In this document: in pieces, positions 8,739 to 17,153 of the stretch
Layout: the number at the start of each line of letters is the position of its first letter
Position numbering within the stretch: the first letter of the stretch is position 1
NCBI GenBank assembly: GCA_002319075.1
Contig: NVQB01000001.1
Location: 1,674,001-1,738,000, forward strand
Source of the DNA: Sphingobacteriaceae bacterium
Lineage (GTDB): Bacteria > Bacteroidota > Bacteroidia > B-17B0 > Aurantibacillaceae
Reading direction: 5' to 3'
DNA: 64,000 nucleotides
Position numbers and translations under genes: made by a program
Notes under the pieces: model-generated
Told to the model about the DNA's origin: nothing
Database searches by the model: none
The model's input: only the letters and a program-made list of their open reading frames with translations

Positions 8739-9782
8739 TTAATAAGCTAATTTATATTCGTTTTTATATTGGTTCTTTAAACTTTCAGCAAGATTTTTTG
8801 CGATTCGCATTCTTCCTTTATAGTCGTAATGCTCTGTCGTCCAGTTTTGATCTATAAATTCTTTGCCATTCACTAACTCAAGATTGTCAACCACCTTACA
8901 ATTTTGTTTGTTGTAACGTTTCATCAAAAAATCTCTGTTTTGCCTCATTAAAAATACTAATTCCTTTCCAACAAGACTATCTGCATACTGAGTATTTTCT
9001 GCCATTAAATTCAAATACAGACTTACTTTGTGAGTGGCGCACCAGCTGGCAATTTCATCAAAATCTTTAATCCGGGGGTTTCGGTCATCCAGGTTAAAAG
9101 CATAACCTTTTATGTAATGACAAGCAAGTGCAATTTTATCAGTATCCCACGATCCATCCGGTTTTAAATATCCTCCCTGGGCCATACCATTGTCCCATTC
9201 AGCAACGGTTTTATATTTAAAAGGCTCAGGGAAAACCAGGGTCTGAGTTTTCCAGTCATTCAACATATCCTGTTCACGCTGTTGTTCGGTTTTATTATCA
9301 AAAGCCTGAAGGGAAAGCAAAAACCGGTTCACAAGATTTGGATATGGTCTTGTTAGTACAACCGATTCCTGTAATTGCGTTTCTAGCTTAGAATGAATCC
9401 ACGCTGCGTCGAACGACCGTAAATTAAGAGTAATGATGAGCGCGGAGGGATGTTTCTTTTTGAGATCTATCTCTTTCATCCAGTATTTATAAATTCCTCC
9501 ATGGGTGGCATATTTCGTGATGGCCGTAATTTTTATCTTAGGAAAAAACAAATTTGTGATTTCTGAAATACTGGTTTGTATGGAATCGCCTGGTTTGTAG
9601 GTTACATTAGAAGATTCCCCGAAATAATAAATGTCCGAATCCTCTTGTAGCTCCCTTATTTGCAGCATTTCTTTTGACTTTTCTTCCAGATCCTTTTTGT
9701 AAAAAAACTCAGTATAGATAACATTCAATCCTGTAAGAATTAACAGCATGAAAATTAGCTTTATAAAAATTTTCTTAATCAT
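8739..9782 (-). CDS. SGNH-hydrolase-like membrane-anchored protein, MBOAT partner
   Basis: The start at 9782 gives a 347-residue protein whose ATG shares a base with the MBOAT stop codon (TGATG), a classic coupling arrangement. A longer in-frame start at 9866 would overlap the MBOAT gene by 85 bases. An N-terminal membrane anchor (MIKKIFIKLIFMLLILTGL) is followed by an extracytoplasmic domain with YFGESSN (residues 53-59), resembling SGNH block I, and TTEHYDYKGR (H318 region), resembling the C-terminal His block of DltD/AlgJ-type proteins. Such proteins assist MBOAT enzymes in O-acylating exported glycans. Family assignment rests on these two motifs and on the context. Confidence 0.7.
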   Translation of the reverse strand: MIKKIFIKLIFMLLILTGLNVIYTEFFYKKDLEEKSKEMLQIRELQEDSDIYYFGESSNVTYKPGDSIQTSISEITNLFFPKIKITAITKYATHGGIYKYWMKEIDLKKKHPSALIITLNLRSFDAAWIHSKLETQLQESVVLTRPYPNLVNRFLLSLQAFDNKTEQQREQDMLNDWKTQTLVFPEPFKYKTVAEWDNGMAQGGYLKPDGSWDTDKIALACHYIKGYAFNLDDRNPRIKDFDEIASWCATHKVSLYLNLMAENTQYADSLVGKELVFLMRQNRDFLMKRYNKQNCKVVDNLELVNGKEFIDQNWTTEHYDYKGRMRIAKNLAESLKNQYKNEYKLAY

Positions 9783-11188
9783 CAAAATTGGAAATAGATA
9801 AACGCGAATTTCTGAGTTCCCGCTAAGGCAAATAAACAAAATACCAAAACCGCGTATACGGCCCACCTGTATGGCGTATGAAAACTATTCAATTTCCTGT
9901 CAAATCGCGAATTGTAGATAAAAATATCTGTAAGCACTAATAAAATCGCGAAACATGCGGGAAGTATTAGCGGAAGATCTGAAAAAGCGACCGCGTTATT
10001 TTTTATAACAGCTTTGATAATGTCTTTTGCCTTAGCAAAATTTTCCGCCCTGAAAAATATCCAGATAAAAGACGTTACCAAAAATGTTTTTACTGTTAGA
10101 AAAAAATTCAAAATACTCCACTCCTCCTTAATTTTAAATTTAAAAATCGTAGAGAAATAACGTTCTAACAAAAGCATTACTCCATGTAGAGCGCCCCAAA
10201 CTACAAAGGTCCAACTGGCACCATGCCAAAGCCCGCTCACCATAAATACTACCAAAATATTAAAAGTCCAGCGAGGTAAAGCCACTCTATTACCACCTAA
10301 AGGGATGTAGAGATAATCTCTGAACCAGGTACTTAAAGAAATGTGCCAGCGTGACCAAAACTCTGAAACACTTTTGGAAAGGTAAGGTGTTTTAAAATTG
10401 TCCATAATAGAGATGCCCAGAAGCCTGGCGCAACCAACGGCGATTGTAGAGTAACCATAAAAATCGGCATATATCTGGAAGGAAAACAAAAAGATAGCGG
10501 CAAGAACTTCTAAAGAATTGTAACGGAGAGGATCCTGATAAACCTGATTAACCACCGGAGCAATATTATCCGCTATTGCCATTTTTACAAAGAGACCGAA
10601 AAGGATCAATTTAAATCCGTCAGAAAAATTTTGGTACAGTGGTTTATGTTCGGCGCGCAATTCATTACCAAGTGTCTCGTAGCGTTCGATGGGACCGGCA
10701 ACCATTTGAGGAAAAAATAAGACGTAATTTGCAAAATAGCCAATATGTCTTTCCGCTTTTTGCCTGCCCTTATACACTTCAATAGTGTAGCTCATGGACT
10801 GAAAAGTGTGAAACGAAAGTCCGATTGGCAAAATAATATTCAGATTTATGGGATGAAACTCTTTTCCAAACAAAGAAAAAACAGAAACAAGATTTTCATT
10901 CAAAAAACCAAAATATTTGAAAAAGCAAAGGAGCACAATGTTTGAAAGAAGGCTTGCTACGAGCCAATACCGGCGACTCTTGCCTTCTGAACGTTCGATT
11001 TTGAGAGCTGAAAAATAATCGATAATAATAACTAAAAAAAGAATTAAAATATATTTTGGTATAAATGCCATGTAAAAATAACAACTGGCAAAAAAGATAA
11101 GAATCCAACGGAAACGAGGCGCAAGTAAATAATAGAGCAGAACAACTACAGGTAAGAAAAAAAGAAAATGGAGCGAATTAAACAGCAT
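9782..11188 (-). CDS. MBOAT family O-acyltransferase (AlgI/DltB-like)
   Basis: A membrane-bound O-acyltransferase of 468 residues with many membrane segments. It would pass acyl groups across the inner membrane to an exported polysaccharide or similar acceptor. Signatures are the start MLFNSLHFLFFLPVV, PQMVAGPIERY (residues 160-170), the histidine in FWSRWHISLSTWFRDYLYIPLGG (H282), and the catalytic-type histidine H322 in SGLWHGASWTFVVWGALHG. The length matches AlgI-like proteins. It lies 7 bases after a GT39-like gene and is coupled by an overlapping stop/start to a SGNH-like gene, the usual MBOAT partnership. The acyl group and acceptor are unknown. Confidence 0.95.
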   Translation of the reverse strand: MLFNSLHFLFFLPVVVLLYYLLAPRFRWILIFFASCYFYMAFIPKYILILFLVIIIDYFSALKIERSEGKSRRYWLVASLLSNIVLLCFFKYFGFLNENLVSVFSLFGKEFHPINLNIILPIGLSFHTFQSMSYTIEVYKGRQKAERHIGYFANYVLFFPQMVAGPIERYETLGNELRAEHKPLYQNFSDGFKLILFGLFVKMAIADNIAPVVNQVYQDPLRYNSLEVLAAIFLFSFQIYADFYGYSTIAVGCARLLGISIMDNFKTPYLSKSVSEFWSRWHISLSTWFRDYLYIPLGGNRVALPRWTFNILVVFMVSGLWHGASWTFVVWGALHGVMLLLERYFSTIFKFKIKEEWSILNFFLTVKTFLVTSFIWIFFRAENFAKAKDIIKAVIKNNAVAFSDLPLILPACFAILLVLTDIFIYNSRFDRKLNSFHTPYRWAVYAVLVFCLFALAGTQKFAFIYFQF

Positions 11189-11195
11189 ATCATTC

Positions 11196-12809
11196 CTACG
11201 GTTTTATCTTGAATACTTCCACGCCATTTTCGGTAAAAAGGGATTCAAAGTGGCCGGCAATTCGTTTAAACGCAATTTGTCGCTTTAATGTTGTGTCACT
11301 TATTACCAAATATTTGATATTTTTTTTAAGGAAACGATCTGCTACTGTAGAATCATTCATCAAATGATCCCGCGAAATCGTAAATCCTTTCTGATCCATA
11401 AAATAAAGAGAAATATCAAAACTCTGATCAGGAATACTAAGCACAAAATCTTCTCGTTTTATTCCATGAGATCGGAGAGCCGGGGTTAATTCTTCCAATT
11501 TTTTAATGTCATTTCCATAAATCCAGAATAAATATTTCGCGAGTTTTCCTTCATCTTCCGAAATAAATGGAAACCAATAGGTAAGCTTATCGTCCTCTAC
11601 AGTGCGCATTCTGTAAATTGCTGCAGCATGCAGTGAATTAAAAGCTAAAACCGAAATAACAAAAAGGCGTATAAAAGCCTTATTAATTTCTAAAAATTCT
11701 GTCTGAGAAACAATGTCCGCGAAACATAAAAAGGTTATTACCGGAAAAATCATCAGATTATTGAGATAATAGTCGTGCACACTAAACACCTGGAAGAAGA
11801 AAAGAAGATAGAATATAAAAAAGAGACCTGAAAAAATAAAGGAGGCTTTTAGTAAACTGTTTAACCTTTTAAACTTTGCGATAACATAAATAACAAGCGT
11901 CATAAATAAAAAGAACATGGGCTTGTTGAGAAAGATGGGGAATAAATTATTGAAAAGAATTTTGAGGTTGTATATCAACTGATCCTCTTCCATTTCCCAG
12001 AAAGGCAAAACGGTGAGTAAAAAAATATTGTTGCTATTGTTGTCGTTGTAAGCCAAAGCAAATCTGTACCACGCGAAAACGCTTGTAACGGCGAGAATTA
12101 TACTGATAAGCGGGACAGTCCGCTTTTCAAACAGCCGTTCTGACCCGAAAATTTTATTAAGCCGAAAAATATCTATCAGTGAAAAAAACAAGAGAACAGA
12201 AATACCAATAAGCGCACTGGCTTTCATAAGCACTGCAAGCGTTCCGAATATCAGGGCAAGGTAAAAAAACTTTAACTCTTTGGTAGTGTAAAAGCGAAAG
12301 AACAAACAATAACAAATTATCCCTATCGACAAAGCGGGAACATCCGCAATAAAATTCAAACTATAATACGTAAGCAACGGCGAGGTAAGGAAGAAGCCTG
12401 CTGTGAAAAAAGCCAGCAGTTCAGACCTGTAGAACCTTAACATGGTATTAAAAAGTAAAAATATTGCCGCAAGAAAAATAAAATATTCCAGTAAGCGATA
12501 AATGAATTCGTGCTCACCGAAAATTTTCCAGAGTCCAGCAGCAGTATAGTTTAAAATAGGAAATTCGCTTACGGCCTTTCCGTCAACCGGACCCTGATAA
12601 TGGATTTTGGGAGAGAAAAAATGCATGCCTTCCTCGTAATAATTTTTCGCTATTGAGAGGCAATCCGTCTGACGCCATTGGTGAATGGAACCCGGACGGT
12701 AAAATAAAGTCTTACTGTAAAAATTCAGAAAGAAAAGACAAACTACAAAAAGCAGAAGTACAATGTTCTTTTTAAAAACCTGGTTAAAGCCTTGCACTAT
12801 TTTTGTCAT
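11196..12809 (-). CDS. GT39/ArnT-like membrane glycosyltransferase
   Basis: A 537-residue polytopic protein of the PMT/ArnT superfamily (GT-C). TM1 (about residues 15-32) is followed by a periplasmic loop with RPGSIHQWRQTDCLSIAKNYYEEG, a typical catalytic-loop pattern. NFIADVPAL appears further on in TM3-4. Around eleven hydrophobic segments precede a C-terminal soluble domain of ~150 residues. The enzyme would transfer a sugar from polyprenyl phosphate to a protein, lipid or glycan outside the inner membrane. It begins 40 bases after scoA and is followed by the MBOAT gene, so it is part of the cassette between scoA and scoB. Confidence 0.88.
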   Translation of the reverse strand: MTKIVQGFNQVFKKNIVLLLFVVCLFFLNFYSKTLFYRPGSIHQWRQTDCLSIAKNYYEEGMHFFSPKIHYQGPVDGKAVSEFPILNYTAAGLWKIFGEHEFIYRLLEYFIFLAAIFLLFNTMLRFYRSELLAFFTAGFFLTSPLLTYYSLNFIADVPALSIGIICYCLFFRFYTTKELKFFYLALIFGTLAVLMKASALIGISVLLFFSLIDIFRLNKIFGSERLFEKRTVPLISIILAVTSVFAWYRFALAYNDNNSNNIFLLTVLPFWEMEEDQLIYNLKILFNNLFPIFLNKPMFFLFMTLVIYVIAKFKRLNSLLKASFIFSGLFFIFYLLFFFQVFSVHDYYLNNLMIFPVITFLCFADIVSQTEFLEINKAFIRLFVISVLAFNSLHAAAIYRMRTVEDDKLTYWFPFISEDEGKLAKYLFWIYGNDIKKLEELTPALRSHGIKREDFVLSIPDQSFDISLYFMDQKGFTISRDHLMNDSTVADRFLKKNIKYLVISDTTLKRQIAFKRIAGHFESLFTENGVEVFKIKP

Positions 12810-12849
12810 TAATAAAAGGTGAATTACGAATTAACTTATTACGCACTGA

Positions 12850-13563
12850 TTAGGCTCTCTTTTTAACGGTTCTTTGCTCAATACGCTTCTCATACTTCTC
12901 TCCTTTAAAAATACGGTGCACATAAATTCCCGGAGTATGAATATGATCCGGATCCAGTTCACCTGCAGGAACTAGCTCCTCCACTTCAGCAATGGTTATT
13001 TTCCCAGCCATTGCCATCATGGGATTAAAATTACGGGCTGTGCTTCTGAAAATAAGATTACCGGCCGTATCACCTTTCCAGGCTTTCACCAATGCGAAAT
13101 CCGATTCAAAAGCCTTTTCCATCAAATATTCTTTTTCCTCCCCATTGTAAGTAAATCTTCTTGTTTCCTTACCAATGGCTACCTCTGTTCCTACCCCAGC
13201 AGGAGTGTAAATCACAGGCATTCCATATCCTGCAGCCATGCAACGCGTTGCAAGGGTACCTTGTGGCACAAGCTCTACTTCCAGCTCACCGCTTAACATC
13301 TGGCGCTCAAACTCATCATTTTCTCCCACATAACTGGAGATCATTTTTTTGATTTGTTTGGTCTGTAATAATAACCCTAATCCAAAATCATCTACACCGG
13401 CATTGTTACTAATGCAGGTTAGGTTTTTTGTACCCATTTTCACCAATTGCGCAATACAGTTTTCAGGAATGCCACATAAGCCGAAGCCCCCTACTAACAA
13501 AGTCATTCCGTCTTTAATGTCTTTTAATGCTTCTTCCGCATTTTTTACTACTCTGTTTATCAT
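12850..13563 (-). CDS. scoA: 3-oxoacid CoA-transferase subunit A
   Basis: Alpha subunit of the acetoacetate-type CoA transferase, 237 residues. The glycine-rich segment [14 protein letters not shown] (about residues 22-35), [36 protein letters not shown] and the C-terminal [13 protein letters not shown] are all standard for the family. Its catalytic partner scoB is at 8081-8737, separated by a GT39, an MBOAT and an SGNH-like gene, all on the same strand with short gaps. The remaining genes of this transcription unit are therefore unrelated to ketone-body metabolism. Upstream are 115 bases without a clear TAnnTTTG box. Confidence 0.95.
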   Translation of the reverse strand: MINRVVKNAEEALKDIKDGMTLLVGGFGLCGIPENCIAQLVKMGTKNLTCISNNAGVDDFGLGLLLQTKQIKKMISSYVGENDEFERQMLSGELEVELVPQGTLATRCMAAGYGMPVIYTPAGVGTEVAIGKETRRFTYNGEEKEYLMEKAFESDFALVKAWKGDTAGNLIFRSTARNFNPMMAMAGKITIAEVEELVPAGELDPDHIHTPGIYVHRIFKGEKYEKRIEQRTVKKRA

Positions 13564-13678
13564 ATCTGATTTAATCTTTAATTATTTCAAATTTTCCCCC
13601 ACTCTTTTTGTTATAAGTGAAGGTTGTTTGTGTCCTGACTAATTTTAATTCTTTTGTGTAACTCAAATAGTCAAGCCC

Positions 13679-13918
13679 TTATATTTTGTCCTTAAATATA
13701 GTGGTATCACCCATTCTATTTAAAACTATAAAATTAAACTTATTATTGTAAAACCAATTGGCATTTGCAACATGTGGATATAAATTAAGATCATCAAATA
13801 CCGCATGGACCCGCACGCCAGTTCTTGAAAAAAGCGTAACCTTTTTTGAAACCCAATAATCAGCCATGCAATTCCACGATTTATCTTTTTTAGAATCTGA
13901 CGTCATTTCCCTACTCAT
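13679..13918 (-). pseudogene. Orphan copy of the C-terminal domain of the upstream membrane protein
   Basis: A 79-residue reading frame overlapping the stop of the upstream gene by 8 bases. Its body matches the C-terminal part of that protein: MADYWVSKKVTLFSRTGV against VANYWDAKVMTMFSKKGV, and HVANANWFYNNKFNFIVL against HVANENWYFENRFNFVVI. The membrane portion and the last ~35 residues of the domain are absent. There is no signal peptide, so the protein would lack a route to the periplasm. The simplest explanation is a decayed remnant of a tandem duplication; a short expressed cytosolic protein cannot be excluded. Confidence 0.65.
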
Positions 13919-15494
13919 TTACATTCACAACCTCACCACCTTTAAATTTTAAGTAGGTAAAATCATTTGTTTTCACAACTTTAAAATTGGGTTGGTCTAT
14001 AACCATTTGAACATCCCTTACTTGACTCCTGTATTGACTTGTGTCGTTAAAACCGCTTATCACTACAAAATTAAATCTGTTTTCAAAATACCAGTTTTCA
14101 TTGGCAACATGCTTATGAACGGAAATATTGTCAAATACCGCCCGAACAATAACACCTTTTTTTGAAAACATGGTCATTACTTTCGCGTCCCAATAGTTGG
14201 CTACACCTTGATGCAAATGCTCTTTCTCAGCCAGAGCATCCATTTGTTGAGCCTTTTTAGGATAATAATTAAAAAATTCGTTGATGCCTTTTGGACTAAT
14301 TTGAGTCAGTGCCAGCATAAAAAAAATAAGATTTAAACCAACCAATGAGAAGGACAAAACTTTATTAGCTTGTTTGCCGCGACTCAAAAACATGATAAAG
14401 ACAGCTAAATTTAAAATGCCAAGATAAAACGGATAAACATTATAGCGCAAACAATCTCCACCCGTGTACCTGCCAGAAACCAAGGGGGTTAATATGACAC
14501 AGACGCTAAATATCAGGCTAAACAGGCTATAGAAAGAAATAAGTTTATCATTTTCATGCCGTATAGATTTTAAAAAAACGTAAGCCATTAAAAAAAGAGA
14601 AACTATAAACAAATACATGGTTAAGGCCATAAAACCGAAGCGTAACAGGTAAGTAGAGATTTGATCAAAATAGATCTCTGCCTGCATGCTAATGATACTA
14701 AAATCAGCCGGCTTCGTTTCATCTAACATGGGGTAAGGAAAAGAATCGATTTGTTTAAAGACTTTTAATCCGAGCCACGAAAAAGTTATTATAGCTACTG
14801 TGAGCAAAGTTGTCGGTTTCCAATTAAGTCGCTTAATAAGCAACAAACAGGAAGCAATCATCGGCGCCGAAAAAAACACCAGGAATAAGCGGTCTGAGAT
14901 AACGGATAAAAATCCGGTAACTAATAGTAACAGCAACCATAAACCATTTTTTCCATTTATATATTTGAAAGTAAAAAAAGCACAAAGCAATGTCATTAGA
15001 AAGGCGCCGGTATGATAAGCGTTTACCAGTAGAAAAAACACATTGATAAAATTTTTGCTGAAGAAAAAGAATTCCAGCAAAAAAAGACAAAGGAATGTGT
15101 AGATAAATAGCGTATAAAACGGCGAAGCTAATGGAAAAATAAGTCTGAAAAGTTTAACAAGTATAAAACTCAAAAACAAACATTGTGCAAAGGAGAATAG
15201 AAACGAGGCGATGATAAAATTCTGTGAAATAAAATTCAGCAAGAAATAAACGCCCATGTCTGGAAAATAATTGGGAGCTGGATTAAAGTGCCAGTCAGAA
15301 ATATCAGAGTGGTCTATAAAAAGATCTCTGTAAATAGAAGGTAAATAAAGTGTATCCGAACAAAAATACATGATCAATTTTAAAGGATCCTCAGGAAGCT
15401 TCGAGAAAATTGCGAATACAAGGGTTACCAGGGTTAGAATAGAAAGTCCATTCAAAAATAAACGCAAATATTTTTTATCTGTGTAGAGCTTCAC
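13911..15494 (-). CDS. Polytopic membrane protein, GT-C-like
   Basis: A 527-residue protein with a single long first loop (CSDTLYLPSIYRDLF...WHFNPAPNYFPDMGVYFLL, about residues 45-90), roughly ten membrane segments, and a C-terminal soluble domain of about 100 residues. The end of that domain (QPNFKVVKTNDFTYLKFK) resembles the end of the next gene's product (QPGFKVYKTYEFQRYFP), so the two are distant paralogues. The acidic, aromatic first loop and overall architecture are GT-C-like; no precise family is recognisable. It starts 5 bases after the 542-residue gene's stop, in an apparent operon with it and PBP1A. Confidence 0.75.
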   Translation of the reverse strand: MKLYTDKKYLRLFLNGLSILTLVTLVFAIFSKLPEDPLKLIMYFCSDTLYLPSIYRDLFIDHSDISDWHFNPAPNYFPDMGVYFLLNFISQNFIIASFLFSFAQCLFLSFILVKLFRLIFPLASPFYTLFIYTFLCLFLLEFFFFSKNFINVFFLLVNAYHTGAFLMTLLCAFFTFKYINGKNGLWLLLLLVTGFLSVISDRLFLVFFSAPMIASCLLLIKRLNWKPTTLLTVAIITFSWLGLKVFKQIDSFPYPMLDETKPADFSIISMQAEIYFDQISTYLLRFGFMALTMYLFIVSLFLMAYVFLKSIRHENDKLISFYSLFSLIFSVCVILTPLVSGRYTGGDCLRYNVYPFYLGILNLAVFIMFLSRGKQANKVLSFSLVGLNLIFFMLALTQISPKGINEFFNYYPKKAQQMDALAEKEHLHQGVANYWDAKVMTMFSKKGVIVRAVFDNISVHKHVANENWYFENRFNFVVISGFNDTSQYRSQVRDVQMVIDQPNFKVVKTNDFTYLKFKGGEVVNVNE

Positions 15495-15499
15495 CTGAT

Positions 15500-17128
15500 T
15501 TATTCTTTGACCTCTTTAATTAGCACTTTTATTTCGTCTTTTTTATATGGGAAATACCTTTGAAATTCATATGTTTTGTAAACTTTAAAACCAGGTTGCT
15601 CACGGTATTGAATAAGGTAGTCGAAATTTTCGAGAGTAATAAAGTCTGCCCACCAGTTATACTCGCCTTCATTCCAACAATTCACTTCAAAGCCACCATT
15701 AATTTTTGTATGCTCAACTTTTTCTTCTTTAACCAGTGTATTATAAGCTTGCCATCTTAAAGCGTTAATCTGCAAATAATCTTTTGTTCCAAAAACAGAA
15801 ACGTAAACAAATAACATCAAAGGCAGCAGTATCAAACGATAATTTCCTTCAAAACGTTTGGAGATAAAACTGAATAGGATTATTGCAAGGCTAATCAGGG
15901 GAATATGATAGCGGTCAAAATAACTTTCGGTAATGAGTATTAAAAATGCATAGGCAAAAAATAAGCTAAAGAAGAAGAAAAAAACAGGTTCTCTTTTCAG
16001 AGGGTTTCTGGTCTCGGAAATAAGTCTTATTACCAAAGCAATTAATACAAAAAGACTCAGCGTACCGAAGAGATATTTCACAAATACAAGGGCACCTTCA
16101 AAAGAAATAGTGAAAGTATGTTGTGGATAATCCTTTACTGCCGGCGTTAGAGTTTCGTAAAAGGTCTCAGCTCCGAGTGAAGTATTCGTAAAAACATTTC
16201 CAATCATAAAATTCTCATTCCTGAAGCCATAGTGCACTAATAAAATACTTGCAACAGCTATAACGACAACCAACAATGGTTTTAGCGATTTTAAAATATC
16301 ATTCAGAAAAAAAAGTGTGAATGGGAAGGTATAAATTAAAACATGAAGAGCTATTTTTTTATACCGTAACTCCCAGTTATAAAAAAAGATATCCCAGAAT
16401 TTACTGCTGGTTATGCTTACATTCCCCGAAAATTTATAGGCTGCGCCGGGAGAAAGAACGCCTTGCAAATAACTTTCGTAATATTTAAAGAGGCCATACA
16501 CAACTCCTGTACAAAGAATGGCCATTCCCACATTTAGCCACCTCTTATCTTTAATGATAAAACAAGTTAACGTGAAACACATGGGCACAATAATTCCGAA
16601 TTGGCGAATTAACACAAGCAGAGCAGACATTATAAAAACGAGTACGAAGGAAATTTTGTTTCTTGTTTTGAAATAATCGTACCCAAAATAGCAGCTTACG
16701 ACCAGCAAGGTGTTGAAGTTCACATCCGTCATAAAGGTGTTGCCCAGGTTAAAATACAAAGGATTAAACAGAAGAACCAGGCAGGCAACAAAACCTGTAA
16801 TTCTGTTTCCGCTGATGGATACGATTAATTTGTTTAAAGTAAACACACCAATCAACGAAGAGAGAAGCGTAGAGATTCTAAGAATTGTAAAAGAAAATCC
16901 AAATACTTTAGTGAACAAACCGCCCCACAAAATATGTGTGAGCAGGCTCATAGCAGCAAACTCTCCGGTGGTAAGTGTCCCTTCTTTATCAAAAATCAAA
17001 ACAGATTTACCGTAGGTCCAGTCGTCGTTTAGAGGAAAATTGCCTATTGGATTGACAATAAACTCCGCAAGCAGAAGGGTAAACGCTAAGAGCAGGTAAT
17101 ATTTATATGTGCTCGCGAAAGACCTCAT
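15500..17128 (-). CDS. GT39-like membrane glycosyltransferase
   Basis: A 542-residue polytopic protein of the PMT_2/ArnT type. After TM1 comes NPIGNFPLNDDWTYGKSV with the conserved Asp pair, then THILWGGLFTKVFGFSFTILR, and FMTDVNFNTLLV further on. Around twelve hydrophobic segments end in a ~100-residue soluble domain. It is predicted to move a sugar from polyprenyl phosphate outside the inner membrane. The gene starts 25 bases after the PBP1A stop, on the same strand, and is followed 5 bases later by its distant paralogue. The acceptor is unknown. Confidence 0.85.
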   Translation of the reverse strand: MRSFASTYKYYLLLAFTLLLAEFIVNPIGNFPLNDDWTYGKSVLIFDKEGTLTTGEFAAMSLLTHILWGGLFTKVFGFSFTILRISTLLSSLIGVFTLNKLIVSISGNRITGFVACLVLLFNPLYFNLGNTFMTDVNFNTLLVVSCYFGYDYFKTRNKISFVLVFIMSALLVLIRQFGIIVPMCFTLTCFIIKDKRWLNVGMAILCTGVVYGLFKYYESYLQGVLSPGAAYKFSGNVSITSSKFWDIFFYNWELRYKKIALHVLIYTFPFTLFFLNDILKSLKPLLVVVIAVASILLVHYGFRNENFMIGNVFTNTSLGAETFYETLTPAVKDYPQHTFTISFEGALVFVKYLFGTLSLFVLIALVIRLISETRNPLKREPVFFFFFSLFFAYAFLILITESYFDRYHIPLISLAIILFSFISKRFEGNYRLILLPLMLFVYVSVFGTKDYLQINALRWQAYNTLVKEEKVEHTKINGGFEVNCWNEGEYNWWADFITLENFDYLIQYREQPGFKVYKTYEFQRYFPYKKDEIKVLIKEVKE

Positions 17129-17153
17129 CTATTACCGGAATAACATAGTCAGA

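Noticed and set aside
9783..9866. Longer N-terminus for the SGNH-like protein
   Set aside because: It would overlap the MBOAT gene by 85 bases and put a non-signal leader before a clear membrane anchor; the TGATG junction supports the start at 9782.
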